Origin: Entamoeba invadens IP1 | Lineage: Eukaryota; Evosea; Mastigamoebida; Endamoebidae | Reading direction: 5' to 3' | Length of the DNA stretch: 18,967 nt | NCBI RefSeq assembly: GCF_000330505.1 | Contig: NW_004440207.1 | Location: forward strand, 14,047-33,013 | Part shown: positions 1 to 8,665 of the stretch, one piece after another | Numbering within the stretch: the stretch's first letter is position 1 | Layout: the number at the start of each line of letters is the position of its first letter | Program-made: the position numbers and the translations under genes | The notes under the pieces: generated by a model | Database searches by the model: none | What the model saw: the letters and a program-made list of their open reading frames with translations, nothing else | What the model was told of the DNA's origin: nothing

Positions 1-1260
1 ACCCATTTCATTAGTTCACATTCTTGTGTGTGCTGTAACTTTGTTTGTACCACACAAATCACAAAATTGGTTGTGAATCAAATGCATATGGCGAATAACA
101 AGTGGTGCAAACAGGAATTCCAACTTTTTAGTTGAACAAACTTGACAATTTGGGATGCCAATAAAACACTTTTCACATGATGTTTCGGTGTTATTATAAG
201 TTCCAGAAGAACAACTCAAACACGTTTGGTTGAAGAGGTAATATGGGTCTTGACATGAAAAGCACTTGTTTTCTCTTGTACTACACGATTTACAGTTTGT
301 GATGGTTGTGTTACATTGTACACAAACGCCACTTTGATTTGGATAGAATCCACTTTCACACTCAACACATTTTCTGTTGTAATCGGGTGAACAGATCTTG
401 CAATTCTGATCAAACGATTTACAAGCAACACATACATGACTCTTTGTTGCTTCAAACACGTAATTGTTGATACAACCATTGCACTTGCCTGTTGTTTGAT
501 CGCATTTTCCGTTGCATGTAGCATCACCTGAGACGCATGTGTCTGTTGAGTCGCTTGGATACATCCCACTTGTTCGACACACTGCATTTTCTCTGATATG
601 TCGAGTCACATGTCAAACAGTTTGAATCAAAATTTGAGCATGGTTCACACACTAAATTGTTTGTTATTGAAAAGACGTAATTTGATGAACAACCGGTACA
701 CGCACCTGTTGTACCACTGCATGAACCCCCACAAGAAGAATGGCAAAGTTTACATCTGTATCATTACTTGTATTTGGATAGTAATTTGTATTGCATTCAA
801 CACACTTTCTATTGTTATCAGGTGAACAAGTCTTGCAATTTGTATCAAATTCGTCACATTTTTGACATTTAGGATTTTCAGATGAAATCAAAACATAATT
901 GGCGATACAAGACTCACAGTATCCCATTCGTTTGTTGCATTTATTTATACACGACGGATCACACAACACACACGTTCCTAACAAATCCGGGTAGTACCCG
1001 GTTATACATTCAACACACTTTCTTGAAAAATCTGTTGCACACAAATTGAAGTGTGTGTCCATTTGTGAACAACTCTGGCATGTCAATTGGTCTTTGTTTG
1101 TGTATAAAACGTAGTTGCTCATACAACCAGTGCAATATCCATTTGTTGGATTGCATTGATTGCCACATGTCGAATCACAGAGTTGGCATTTGTATGTGGA
1201 TGTATTGGGGTAGTAAACTTGGGCCACAAAGTCCGACACGTTATAACAGTAAATTTTTTT
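1..1260 (-). pseudogene. Cysteine-rich (CXXC, furin/EGF-like) surface-protein gene, frameshifted, runs off the left edge
   Basis: The minus strand encodes at least four tandem modules of about 70 residues. Each runs roughly C-x2-C, x-C-N, G-x-C-x2-C, a NYV motif, C-x2-C, a C-x2-C near a FD-x-NC motif, RKCVEC, then a YYP or FYP motif. Such modules are typical of extracellular regions of Entamoeba surface proteins and transmembrane kinases; no kinase domain is in view. The frame breaks near 754 (one base apparently lost inside a Cys codon), near 572-587, near 124-134 in an A/T run, and again near 57-85. Cysteine-rich sequence resumes in another frame each time. The upstream end has no convincing ATG: the frame at 1239 is a GTG inside a module, and the frame above it lacks a signal peptide. 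A separate ORF at 1539-1348 starts with ATG and a short hydrophobic stretch and could be a decayed N-terminus, but nothing links it. A pseudogene is the best reading; poor sequence quality is the alternative. Confidence 0.75.
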
Positions 1261-3643
1261 TTTGTTTTTCGGGATATTAATATATTATGTCGAAATTTAT
1301 ACCTGTTTTACTTATCATTATTTTCCCTTATTTCGATTTTTTGCGTCTTATTTTTTGATTTTTAATTTTCTACTTACACCATGATTAGACATTTCAGTCT
1401 TTTTGAAAAGGGTATATTCCCAAAAATGTTCTTTTTCAACACAAAACACCGACAATTTACTTAAACTTTTGTTTTGTTGACTTTTAAAAATAAAAATATA
1501 AATTTGGTAATAAAAGGATCCAAATGCCATTTTTTTCATTTATAACAATTGTTTTTTTTCTTTTTTTAAATAAAACCAATCAAACTAATAAAAAAATACT
1601 TGAGATAATAATATTTAAATAATATTTAATTAATTTGTGTAATATATTATAATAAATTAGTAACATTATGGTTTGTTAAATAATGATAAAACTCATTTTT
1701 AAATGTAAAATAATATAAATGAATTAAAATTAACTAAGATAAATATTTAAAAATAAGTAAACATCACGGGTTAATATTTTTTGAGGATTAGGCTTTAAAC
1801 CCGAAAATTAATATAAAAATACCAATAAAACGAGTGAATGTATTTTTACCCGTTTTATTAGCGTTTTTTCGCACCTAATTATCGAAAATAAAAATTGAAT
1901 GCGAAGACTAATGATTATTATTTCTATTAGATCATTGTTTATATTTATTATATTTGATAATAGTTTTTAACATCATTTTAGTTACAAATAATTACTATAA
2001 ATTAGATTTTTGTTTCGGTCTGTTACTTTAATTATTACTCTTATTATTTTTAGAATTATATTATTATTATAATTAAATATTTCTATATAATTGTACATTA
2101 AAAAATAAGTATATTTTTGCAAGTATAATGTAAATTATTTATAACGTCCTTTGTGGATTGGAAACGTTATCCAGTGATATTTGATGTTTTCTTTTCAATA
2201 CACAAAAGCTACCTTTCATTTTTATTAGCACACAAAGTCTAAATAAATTTAAAACACATTAATTTTAAACATAAAAAAAAATTTGTTTTCAAAACATGTT
2301 TTAATCATAAAAAACATTGGAGATAGTTTTATGTTCAAATAACACAAATAAATTACTTGTGTTTTTTCAACACGACTGCATTTTCAAACGTGAATAAAAG
2401 TTTTTATATAGAAGGTTACTTCATTAATTTGCAAAACTGAATGTATTAAAAAATAATCAATAATTTACAACATTATCAAATACTTAAATTAAATATGTAT
2501 ATTTTCAGTCATGTGTATTATTATAATAAAATTATCTTTATAAATTTTAAATACAGGACAATTAATTTAATGAACAAAGTAAAAAACATGTTAGAAATTA
2601 ATGAAACACAATACGTGATTTTTTGAAAGCTGTAATTGGCATTTTCATTTTTAAATTAAATTGTTCTTAGTCAACAATTAAATTATATAATATTATGTAT
2701 CATATATTATAATACTATATTTACATTACAAATTGTTCATTATAAACTAAAGGTGTTTGGTAGTTTTTTGAGACCTTGTATACTCAAAATTTATTGTAAA
2801 AACACCTTATATCCAATGACAACCTTAAAATTATAAATGATGTTCTAAATCCAAAAAAAATGTTTTCAACGTCTCTTGTAAATTATTGTAATTTTCTATG
2901 TTTTTCTATTTAATTTATTAATTGTTTCTATTTAATTAAATTATATCAAAAATAATCCCATAATTTTGAATTTTGTTAATAATTCAATTCAAATATAATC
3001 AAAAGACCAAAAATGTAAGTGAATTGTTCTTATGTGGGTTTAATCAGTATGATAAATAATTGTGTGTACAACAAAATAATAAATAATTTGTAAATAAATA
3101 GTATAATAATAACATATTGTAAATGTTCATCTTAAAATGTAACAAATTAAATAAATAATAATAAATATTAAAACATGTAATTGATAACTCAATGATATTG
3201 ACATTACACAAATTAAATAACTAAAATTGTACCAAATAATGTAAATGTTATTATAATTTGTCTACTAATTATTTTATTGTTTCGCACCATTTTAAATCAA
3301 TTTATTTTAGTTAAATATGTCATTTTAATAACATTTAATTCTAATAATAATATATATATAAAGTTTAATGAACATTCAAATTCTATTTTATTGTTTTTAA
3401 TATAATTCATTAATAGTTTTATTTTATCTCGGGGTTTATTTGGTATAATTTAACTATTCATTTGTAGTTGTTATTAATTTCTTTAATAGTTAATTGTTTT
3501 TTATATTATTTTTTCTGAAATAATTGTACTAATATTAATAATATAAATATAAATTGATTTTAAATACATTTTAGTGTTTTTAATGAATTTTATATTTTGA
3601 TGTTTATATTTTTATATAATTCATTTTTTAATTTTATAAATAT
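1261..3643. other. Long AT-rich spacer
   Basis: No credible gene is seen. The stretch is almost entirely A/T with short homopolymers and stops in all frames. Two small inverted repeats stand out: a 9-bp arm at 1824-1832 matched by 1851-1859, and a 7-bp arm pair (ATAACGT/ACGTTAT) in the 2142-2171 area. Neither is strong enough to be called a functional element. The slightly less AT-rich part near 1760-1870 contains GGGTTAA and may be an eroded repeat. Confidence 0.6.
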
Positions 3644-3680
3644 TTAACCCGTCACTGTGTGACACATGATAGTGGTCATT
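3644..3680 (+). repeat. Possible solitary piggyBac-like terminus (TTAA-CCC)
   Basis: A TTAA at 3644-3647 is followed directly by CCC and then by a 5-bp palindrome (GTCAC/GTGAC, 3651-3663). The next bases remain richer in G+C than their surroundings. The piggyBac superfamily inserts at TTAA and its ends commonly begin with CCC. No opposing GGG-TTAA end was found downstream, and the GGGTTAA near 1770 faces the wrong way to pair with it. The call is speculative. Confidence 0.15.
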
Positions 3681-4697
3681 GGCAAACCCTTTTTTCTTTT
3701 TTTTCATTAAAAAAATTTGTAAATTAGTGAAACGTATTTACAACATTTTCGGCAAAATTTTTTGGTTTAGGTATAATTTTTTGTCTAATCATGCTTACAC
3801 TACAATTTCCTTATTTCAAAATCACGAAATATTTTGGTTTATTAAACACGAAAAATTAATTTCATATCCAAATTTTATACAAAAATCGCAAATTTAATCA
3901 ATATTATAACATTTAAAAAAATGAACATAAAATTATTTTTTTCAATTCGTTGATTTTTACTATAACAACGAAAAACACGACTTAATTATAATTTTATTAT
4001 TAAATTAAATTAAAAAGTGTATCAAAATTTTATATGGAAACACATTAAATTAATCAAAACACCACAAGTAACAAAACAATTTTTATTATCGTTATGTTGA
4101 AAATATTAAAATATTAATTATAAAAATGTAAATATATAATAATTGATTAATTTTGTTTTTATAAATGAAATATAAATGATTCGAAATATTAATTGGAATA
4201 AAAAATACTTTTTTATTATAAAAAAAATTAACAATTATTTCTTGTTTTTATTTGACTTTTATAATATTTAATCGTTTCATTATTAATTTATTATAGAATT
4301 TGTTTAATAATAATATGAAAAGACAAAGCAAATTACATTATTGTTTCTTGACAGAAATATATAACAATAATGACAGTTGTAAATGAAACACTTTTATCAA
4401 TTATTGTGATTATAATAAAATGTATTATAATTATTGTTTTGTTAAACAACAATTATAATCAAAAATTCATATTTTTGTTAATGCTAAAAAACTATTTTTA
4501 CTTATCAAAACAAAGTAGTTACTTTATTTATATTTTGTGAAAACAATGAATGTTTTAATGAACGTTTTTGTGGGATGAACAAAAAAATAATTGAAGAAAA
4601 AACACATCAAAAATGGGACCTACATTGACCACCACCACCTTTACCAAAAAAAATATTTGCCGTGAGTGTTTTTTAAAAGAAGTCCACTTTTCAGCCA
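3681..4697. other. AT-rich spacer
   Basis: No credible gene is seen. A short open frame at 3679-3897 begins with TTG and encodes Phe/Ile/Lys-rich low-complexity sequence, so it is not accepted. From about 4610 the base composition shifts sharply towards G+C, leading into the hairpin at 4698. Confidence 0.55.
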
Positions 4698-4835
4698 CTG
4701 TTTGTGCACCATGTCACCCACTTTCCTTGTCCGTACTGTGTGGACGCGGATGTGGTTCCCCCCCGCTTGCGGGGGGTCAGGGAGGATCCGCGCCAAGGGA
4801 GGACTTGGAAAGTTGGTGAAACGGTGCACAAACAG
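4698..4835 (+). ncRNA. GC-rich rod-like hairpin: candidate structured RNA or foldback element
   Basis: These 138 nt are 59% G+C (82 of 138 by my count) in a region that is otherwise mostly A+T. They fold into one rod. A 13-bp outer stem pairs 4698-4710 with 4823-4835. After a 3/3 internal loop come 5 bp (TCACC/GGTGA), one mismatch, 7 bp (ACTTTCC/GGAAAGT), a TT/TT loop and 4 bp (GTCC/GGAC). A larger internal loop is followed by 7 bp (CGCGGAT/ATCCGCG). The tip is CCCCCCG-CTTG-CGGGGGG, a CUUG tetraloop closed by a G-C pair. I do not recognise it as 7SL, RNase P, U1-U6 or 4.5S-type RNA; none of their signature motifs is present. Short ORFs on both strands here appear to be composition shadows. 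A small foldback or MITE element is the main alternative, though no target-site duplication is visible. Orientation cannot be decided. Confidence 0.45.
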
Positions 4836-5090
4836 ACTGTTTGAGTGTGTCTTTATGAGCCTTCTTTTCAATGCTCCGTCTTACTCGGTTTCCACTAACT
4901 CGAGGTGAATTTTCGGCATTTCTTGATTTCGGGAACCAGACTAAATATCATCCAAAACGCCCATTTACTATATATTTAATTTGTATATCATATCAAATAG
5001 TAAATAAAATCTATTTTTAGAGGTGGTGAAAAAACCATTTACAAAATAAAAAATAAATATTGTTATTGTTTTGTAATTTCAAAAAAATAA

Positions 5091-5092
5091 TA
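5091..5092. repeat. Left TA target-site duplication
   Basis: TA directly precedes the CAGTGCTC end of the transposon and is repeated directly after its other end at 7521-7522. This is the target choice of the Tc1/mariner superfamily. Confidence 0.8.
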
Positions 5093-5522
5093 CAGTGCTC
5101 ATTGGTTTCAAATCGATAATATTTTTTAATAAATCGATTATGTTTTTATATTTTCGACAGTATTTTTTATGGTTTATATTGTATTTAATGAATTATATTA
5201 CTTTTAATGAAATAGACTGTGTTTTTTATAAATTATATTACTTTTAATGAAAGTGGTTATATTTGTTATAAATTATATGGCATTTTTCTAATTTATACAA
5301 CATTTTTAGTAAAATCAATAGTTTTTTTCTAAAATATATAGGATTTTTGATAACTTATATAACTTTTGTTTGAAAATATTTTGCTTTTTTTACAAATTAT
5401 TGGATATCCCCGAATATTAGGAATAAAAATACACATAATAAGCAAGTTATTATTTGTTAAAAATACTTAATATGTAACTATATTTATACTATTATATAAC
5501 TAAATTTTAATCTATTTTTATT
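5093..5522 (+). repeat. Left terminal inverted repeat of the mariner element
   Basis: The repeat runs from CAGTGCTC to the ATTTTTATT at 5514-5522, after which the two ends diverge. The sections I compared base by base with the reverse complement of 7090-7520 were identical except for one T-run length (7 versus 8, near 5384-5390). Most of the repeat consists of degenerate ~20-bp units. Confidence 0.9.
5110..5390 (+). repeat. Degenerate ~20-bp periodic array inside the left inverted repeat
   Basis: Fourteen consecutive units can be laid out starting at 5110, 5130, 5150, 5170, 5190, 5210, 5230, 5250, 5270, 5290, 5310, 5331, 5351 and 5371. All are 20 bp except one of 21. Each has an A/T-rich first half, often AAATTATAT, and a T-tract in positions 12-18. 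Two units, at 5190 and 5230, are nearly identical (22 bp shared, 5191-5212 and 5231-5252). The same array is mirrored at about 7222-7503. The units may be transposase binding sites or phased bent DNA. Confidence 0.6.
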
Positions 5523-5714
5523 ATTTATTTTAATACAAATTTTCACAATTATGACACATAATAAAAATAATAAATTTATAATATAACTTTATCAATAATT
5601 ATTACAAATATTTTATTATTGAATTTATAATTATATATATTATATATTATATATATCATTACAATAGACTAATCAATGAACTATATTAACCATACATTGT
5701 TTAAAAACATTTGA

Positions 5715-7015
5715 TTAAATATTTTCTTGGCTGTACACTCGAGGCCACACAATTTCCCTAACATTTTCAAAACAACTTTGGCACTCTTCTGGTTTAATAG
5801 TTAAAAAACCATCTCTGATTTTTTCAAGAAAATTTTCTTATTCCGTTCCAAGTTCTCACATTTTTTTCAACCCTACTTTTCCAGATCCCAAATATATTTT
5901 CAATTGGGTTTAGTGCTGGTGAGTACGCAGCATTAAATACGACAGTGTGGTTTGTATTATCTAGCATTCTTCTCATAGTGTTGTGAATATCACAATTATC
6001 CACCCAAAAAACGCATTGTCTTTGTTTTATATCATACTCATGAATTAGGTACCGGAAGTAGTCTTCGAACGAATTTAATGTGTTTGTTCCACAAACCACA
6101 TTGCAATAAGAGAGTCCGTCACAATCAACTGCGCATATGGAGGTGAGGCGAAGACCACCTTTTGATTTTGTGATGAAGGCTTCCTTCCCTCTAACTGATT
6201 AGCCATATGCAGGAGTTGATGCTACAGTCCAACTGGTTTCATCTATACAAACCCAACGTGCTCCACCTGTTATATAACCCCTTAGAGCGTTTACTGCTGC
6301 AATTCTTTTTTCTTTATTATCTGGCGTGTTGCTTGTTGGCCCTCTTGTCTTTGTTCTTTTGAAAGAAAAAATAGGGACTTCTCTCTCTTCACCTGTTGCT
6401 GTTTTACCAGTCATGAAATTTCCAATTGATGATATCGAAGGTGCATAAAGATCAATGTCCTCTTTAGTAACAGCAACCTTGGATATTTTTGGAATATCCA
6501 AAATGATTTCATCAACTTCTTCTTCTTCGCGTAATTTTTCTTCTTGTGCTATCATTTTTCTAATTGAAGTTATTTTTGTTGTTGTGTCTTCTTCAATGGC
6601 TTTTTCTACCAATTTTTGAAAAGGTAAAGTACGGCTTTGTCTTCTATAATGATTTTTTTGGATATATTGATATCCCTTTTCTTAACATTGAAAGATACTT
6701 TTCAATGTTTATTTTTTTAATCCCAATTATTTCTGAATATCGTGAAGCATTCATGTTATCACCATTTTTACTCCATAGTTCAACCAAAGAATCTCTTTGA
6801 TCAATTGTAACACGAGAATAAGGTCGTGTATTTGTTTTCTTCTTTTTTGAATCCAATTTTCGGGGCCGACCCCGTGATCTTTTTTGAAGAGGTGGGATAT
6901 CTTGATGGGGCAACATTACAGGTTGTACAGGTTGCCCTTGCATGGATAATGGTGCATTTTCATGATAGTCGTTTCTTGCTCCTGGATCTCTTCTGTCGAT
7001 ATAATCTAATTGCAT
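5715..7015 (-). pseudogene. Mariner-type DDE transposase, disrupted
   Basis: The frame starts at ATG 7015 and would end at 5715, about 430 residues. The N-terminal part (7015-6644) has a basic RGRPRK motif (AT-hook/GRPR-like) and a helix-turn-helix-like region. The first catalytic Asp is in CIDETSW (about 6240), the second in FWVDNCDIH (about 6000), and the Glu in SPALNPIEN (about 5905). By my count 32 residues separate the second Asp from the Glu. Three lesions interrupt it: a frameshift at an A7 run near 6645-6653, an in-frame TAA at 6199-6201, and a frameshift near 5829-5838. After the last, a plausible C-terminus continues to 5715. Part of the second segment is open upstream of its TTG at 6612, which confirms that it is continuous with the first. 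The element is probably non-autonomous now. A programmed shift at the A7 run cannot be excluded but would not bypass the other two lesions. Confidence 0.88.
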
Positions 7016-7089
7016 GATATCATTTTTTGCCCGTTATTTAAATATACATAATTATGTTAAAAAAATATCCTCATTGAGAAGAGGTTCTA

Positions 7090-7520
7090 AATAAAAATAG
7101 ATTAAAATTTAGTTATATAATAGTATAAATATAGTTACATATTAAGTATTTTTAACAAATAATAACTTGCTTATTATGTGTATTTTTATTCCTAATATTC
7201 GGGGATATCCAATAATTTGTAAAAAAAAGCAAAATATTTTCAAACAAAAGTTATATAAGTTATCAAAAATCCTATATATTTTAGAAAAAAACTATTGATT
7301 TTACTAAAAATGTTGTATAAATTAGAAAAATGCCATATAATTTATAACAAATATAACCACTTTCATTAAAAGTAATATAATTTATAAAAAACACAGTCTA
7401 TTTCATTAAAAGTAATATAATTCATTAAATACAATATAAACCATAAAAAATACTGTCGAAAATATAAAAACATAATCGATTTATTAAAAAATATTATCGA
7501 TTTGAAACCAATGAGCACTG
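7090..7520 (-). repeat. Right terminal inverted repeat of the mariner element
   Basis: This is the reverse complement of the left repeat, one base longer because of an A8 versus T7 run near 7222-7229. It lies 74 bp upstream of the transposase ATG and so probably carries its promoter. It mirrors the ~20-bp periodic array at about 7222-7503. Confidence 0.9.
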
Positions 7521-7522
7521 TA
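7521..7522. repeat. Right TA target-site duplication
   Basis: TA directly follows the CACTG end of the element and matches the TA at 5091-5092. Confidence 0.75.
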
Positions 7523-8060
7523 TATATTTTTTTGTATTGATTGAATTTAAATTAACAAGGCCTCATTAATTTAATTCAACTTTTAAATTAAAGAAATATT
7601 TTATTTTTTTGTTATTTTTTATTGTTTTTACAAAGGCTTTTTTGACAAAATGGTATAAAAATCTTTATTATATTGTACTTTTGTGATAAAAAACTTTTTT
7701 AAAAACACAAAGATTGGCATAACAATTGTCTGTCTTGGAATAGTTCAAGTTTTTTATTTTTTAAAATTTTTTTACATAATGCATAAAAAATCAACCAATT
7801 TATTATTTTTGTATAAAACAGAAAAAGGTTCCAACGTGTTAATATAAAAATGCACCGTATAACATGTTTGACCTAAACAACAAATTTCAAATAGATAATA
7901 AAATTATAGTTTAAATATGATAAAAATAGAATGTTTAAAATTGAAGTATTTGATGTATTATTTATATAATCATTATATTTGTATATCATATTTACCATTA
8001 TTAATAATTTTAAAACTATAGGCTTAAACCATTTATAACTAACCAAACTATATGAGTATC
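7523..8060. other. AT-rich spacer between transposon and GTPase gene
   Basis: No gene or strong structure is seen in this stretch. It holds A/T homopolymer runs and stops in all frames. Its last part forms the upstream region of the GTPase gene. Confidence 0.6.
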
Positions 8061-8069
8061 TATTTAATA
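8061..8069 (+). promoter_or_regulatory. TATTTAATA, probable TATA-like element of the Ras-like gene
   Basis: TATTTAATA ends 15 nt before the ATG at 8085. Entamoeba core promoters use a TATTTAAA-like box about 30 bp before the start site, with very short leaders, so the position fits. The same 9-mer precedes the right-edge gene at 18608. In such AT-rich DNA a chance match is possible. Confidence 0.4.
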
Positions 8070-8084
8070 AATATTATTCTTTAA

Positions 8085-8657
8085 ATGACGACAAACAAAA
8101 CCAAAATCATTATTTTTGGATCTCTTACCGTTGGGAAAACGACTATTACGACTCAGTTGAAATTAGGTAGATTTGTTCAACCCTACAACCCAAGTATTGA
8201 AGACACTTTTTATGCTAAAATAGAAGTTGATGGTTATTCTTATATCTTGGAAATACTAGACACTGTCGACTTAGATATATACAATACAATTAGAGATATT
8301 CAAGTCAGTACCGCAGATGGATTTTTAATAGTATACTCAATTACAGACAGAAAGTCTTTTGATGAAATTGATTATTACAGAAATACCATTTACACAATAC
8401 TTAACAAAACGCACAATGAACACGTGCCAATTGTATTGTGTGGTAATAAAAGTGATTTGGAGAGTGCAAGAATTGTTCCCATTGAAGATGGCGAAAAAAT
8501 TGCTGAAGAATGGAAAGTTTCCTTTTTCGAAACATCTGCAAAAAGTAGAATAAATATAGACGAAGTTTTTCAAGAGGTGGTGAGAGATATTATCAAGACA
8601 AAGTCCAATCAAAAACTATATGGTAACAATAAGCACAAAAAGTGTGTTTTGGTTTAA
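8085..8657 (+). CDS. Ras/Rap-family small GTPase with substituted switch residues
   Basis: This intact 190-residue frame has the length and motif order of Ras/Rap GTPases, membrane-bound signalling switches. Visible motifs are the P-loop GSLTVGKT (12-19), effector loop YNPSIED (34-40), DT of G3 (59-60), NKSD (121-124), ETSAK (149-153), and a Lys-rich tail ending in the CaaX box CVLV (187-190), which predicts prenylation. With an offset of +2 from Ras, position 12 is Leu (L14), Thr35 is Ser (S37), Ala59 is Val (V61), Gly60 is Asp (D62) and Gln61 is Leu (L63). The invariant DxxG is therefore lost. In Ras, changes at 12 and 61 block GTP hydrolysis, Gly60 is needed for the switch movement, and Thr35 to Ser weakens effector binding. 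I infer a GTPase-deficient or otherwise non-cycling protein. The ATG is preceded by a TATTTAA element. It is unlikely to be a pseudogene, because the rest of the frame is clean and the tail is intact. Confidence 0.92.
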   Translation: MTTNKTKIIIFGSLTVGKTTITTQLKLGRFVQPYNPSIEDTFYAKIEVDGYSYILEILDTVDLDIYNTIRDIQVSTADGFLIVYSITDRKSFDEIDYYRNTIYTILNKTHNEHVPIVLCGNKSDLESARIVPIEDGEKIAEEWKVSFFETSAKSRINIDEVFQEVVRDIIKTKSNQKLYGNNKHKKCVLV

Positions 8658-8660
8658 AAA

Positions 8661-8665
8661 TAATT
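8661..8665 (+). promoter_or_regulatory. TAATT, possible polyadenylation signal of the GTPase gene
   Basis: TAATT lies 3 nt after the TAA stop and is followed within about 40 nt by T-rich sequence. Entamoeba genes usually have TA(A/T)TT close to or overlapping the stop. The match is short and the region AT-rich. Confidence 0.3.

Larger units (their letters stand above)
5093..7520 (-). mobile_element. Tc1/mariner-type DNA transposon with ~430-bp inverted repeats, transposase broken
   Basis: The 2428-bp element begins CAGTGCTCATTGG and ends with its exact reverse complement, flanked by TA on both sides. CAGT ends, TA duplication and a DDE transposase place it in the Tc1/mariner (IS630-like) superfamily, several lineages of which are known in Entamoeba; I cannot assign a named family. 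The terminal repeats are far longer than the tens of bases usual for mariners and leave a core of about 1.57 kb for the minus-strand transposase. The near-identity of the two repeats suggests recent insertion or homogenisation, whereas the transposase carries several disruptions. Confidence 0.92.

Noticed and set aside
1348..1539. 63-codon minus-strand ORF with ATG and a hydrophobic start, upstream of the cysteine-rich pseudogene
   Set aside because: It has no cysteine modules and no clean splice link to the downstream gene. The GTAAGT near its end is not joined to a usable acceptor, so it is kept only as a remark.
3679..3897. 72-codon plus-strand ORF
   Set aside because: It starts at TTG and encodes Phe/Ile/Lys low-complexity sequence, as expected from random AT-rich DNA.
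4613..4908. Three overlapping ORFs on both strands with Gly/Pro/Cys-rich products
   Set aside because: They are by-products of the G+C-rich hairpin and its flanks. None has a family motif, they overlap in conflicting frames, and the pairing pattern explains the composition better.
5620..5660. AT alternating tract (TATATATTATATATTATATATA)
   Set aside because: Simple AT microsatellite-like sequence within the transposon core, with no further structure.
8337..8612. Minus-strand ORF across the GTPase gene
   Set aside because: It is a shadow of a clearly recognised Ras-family gene.
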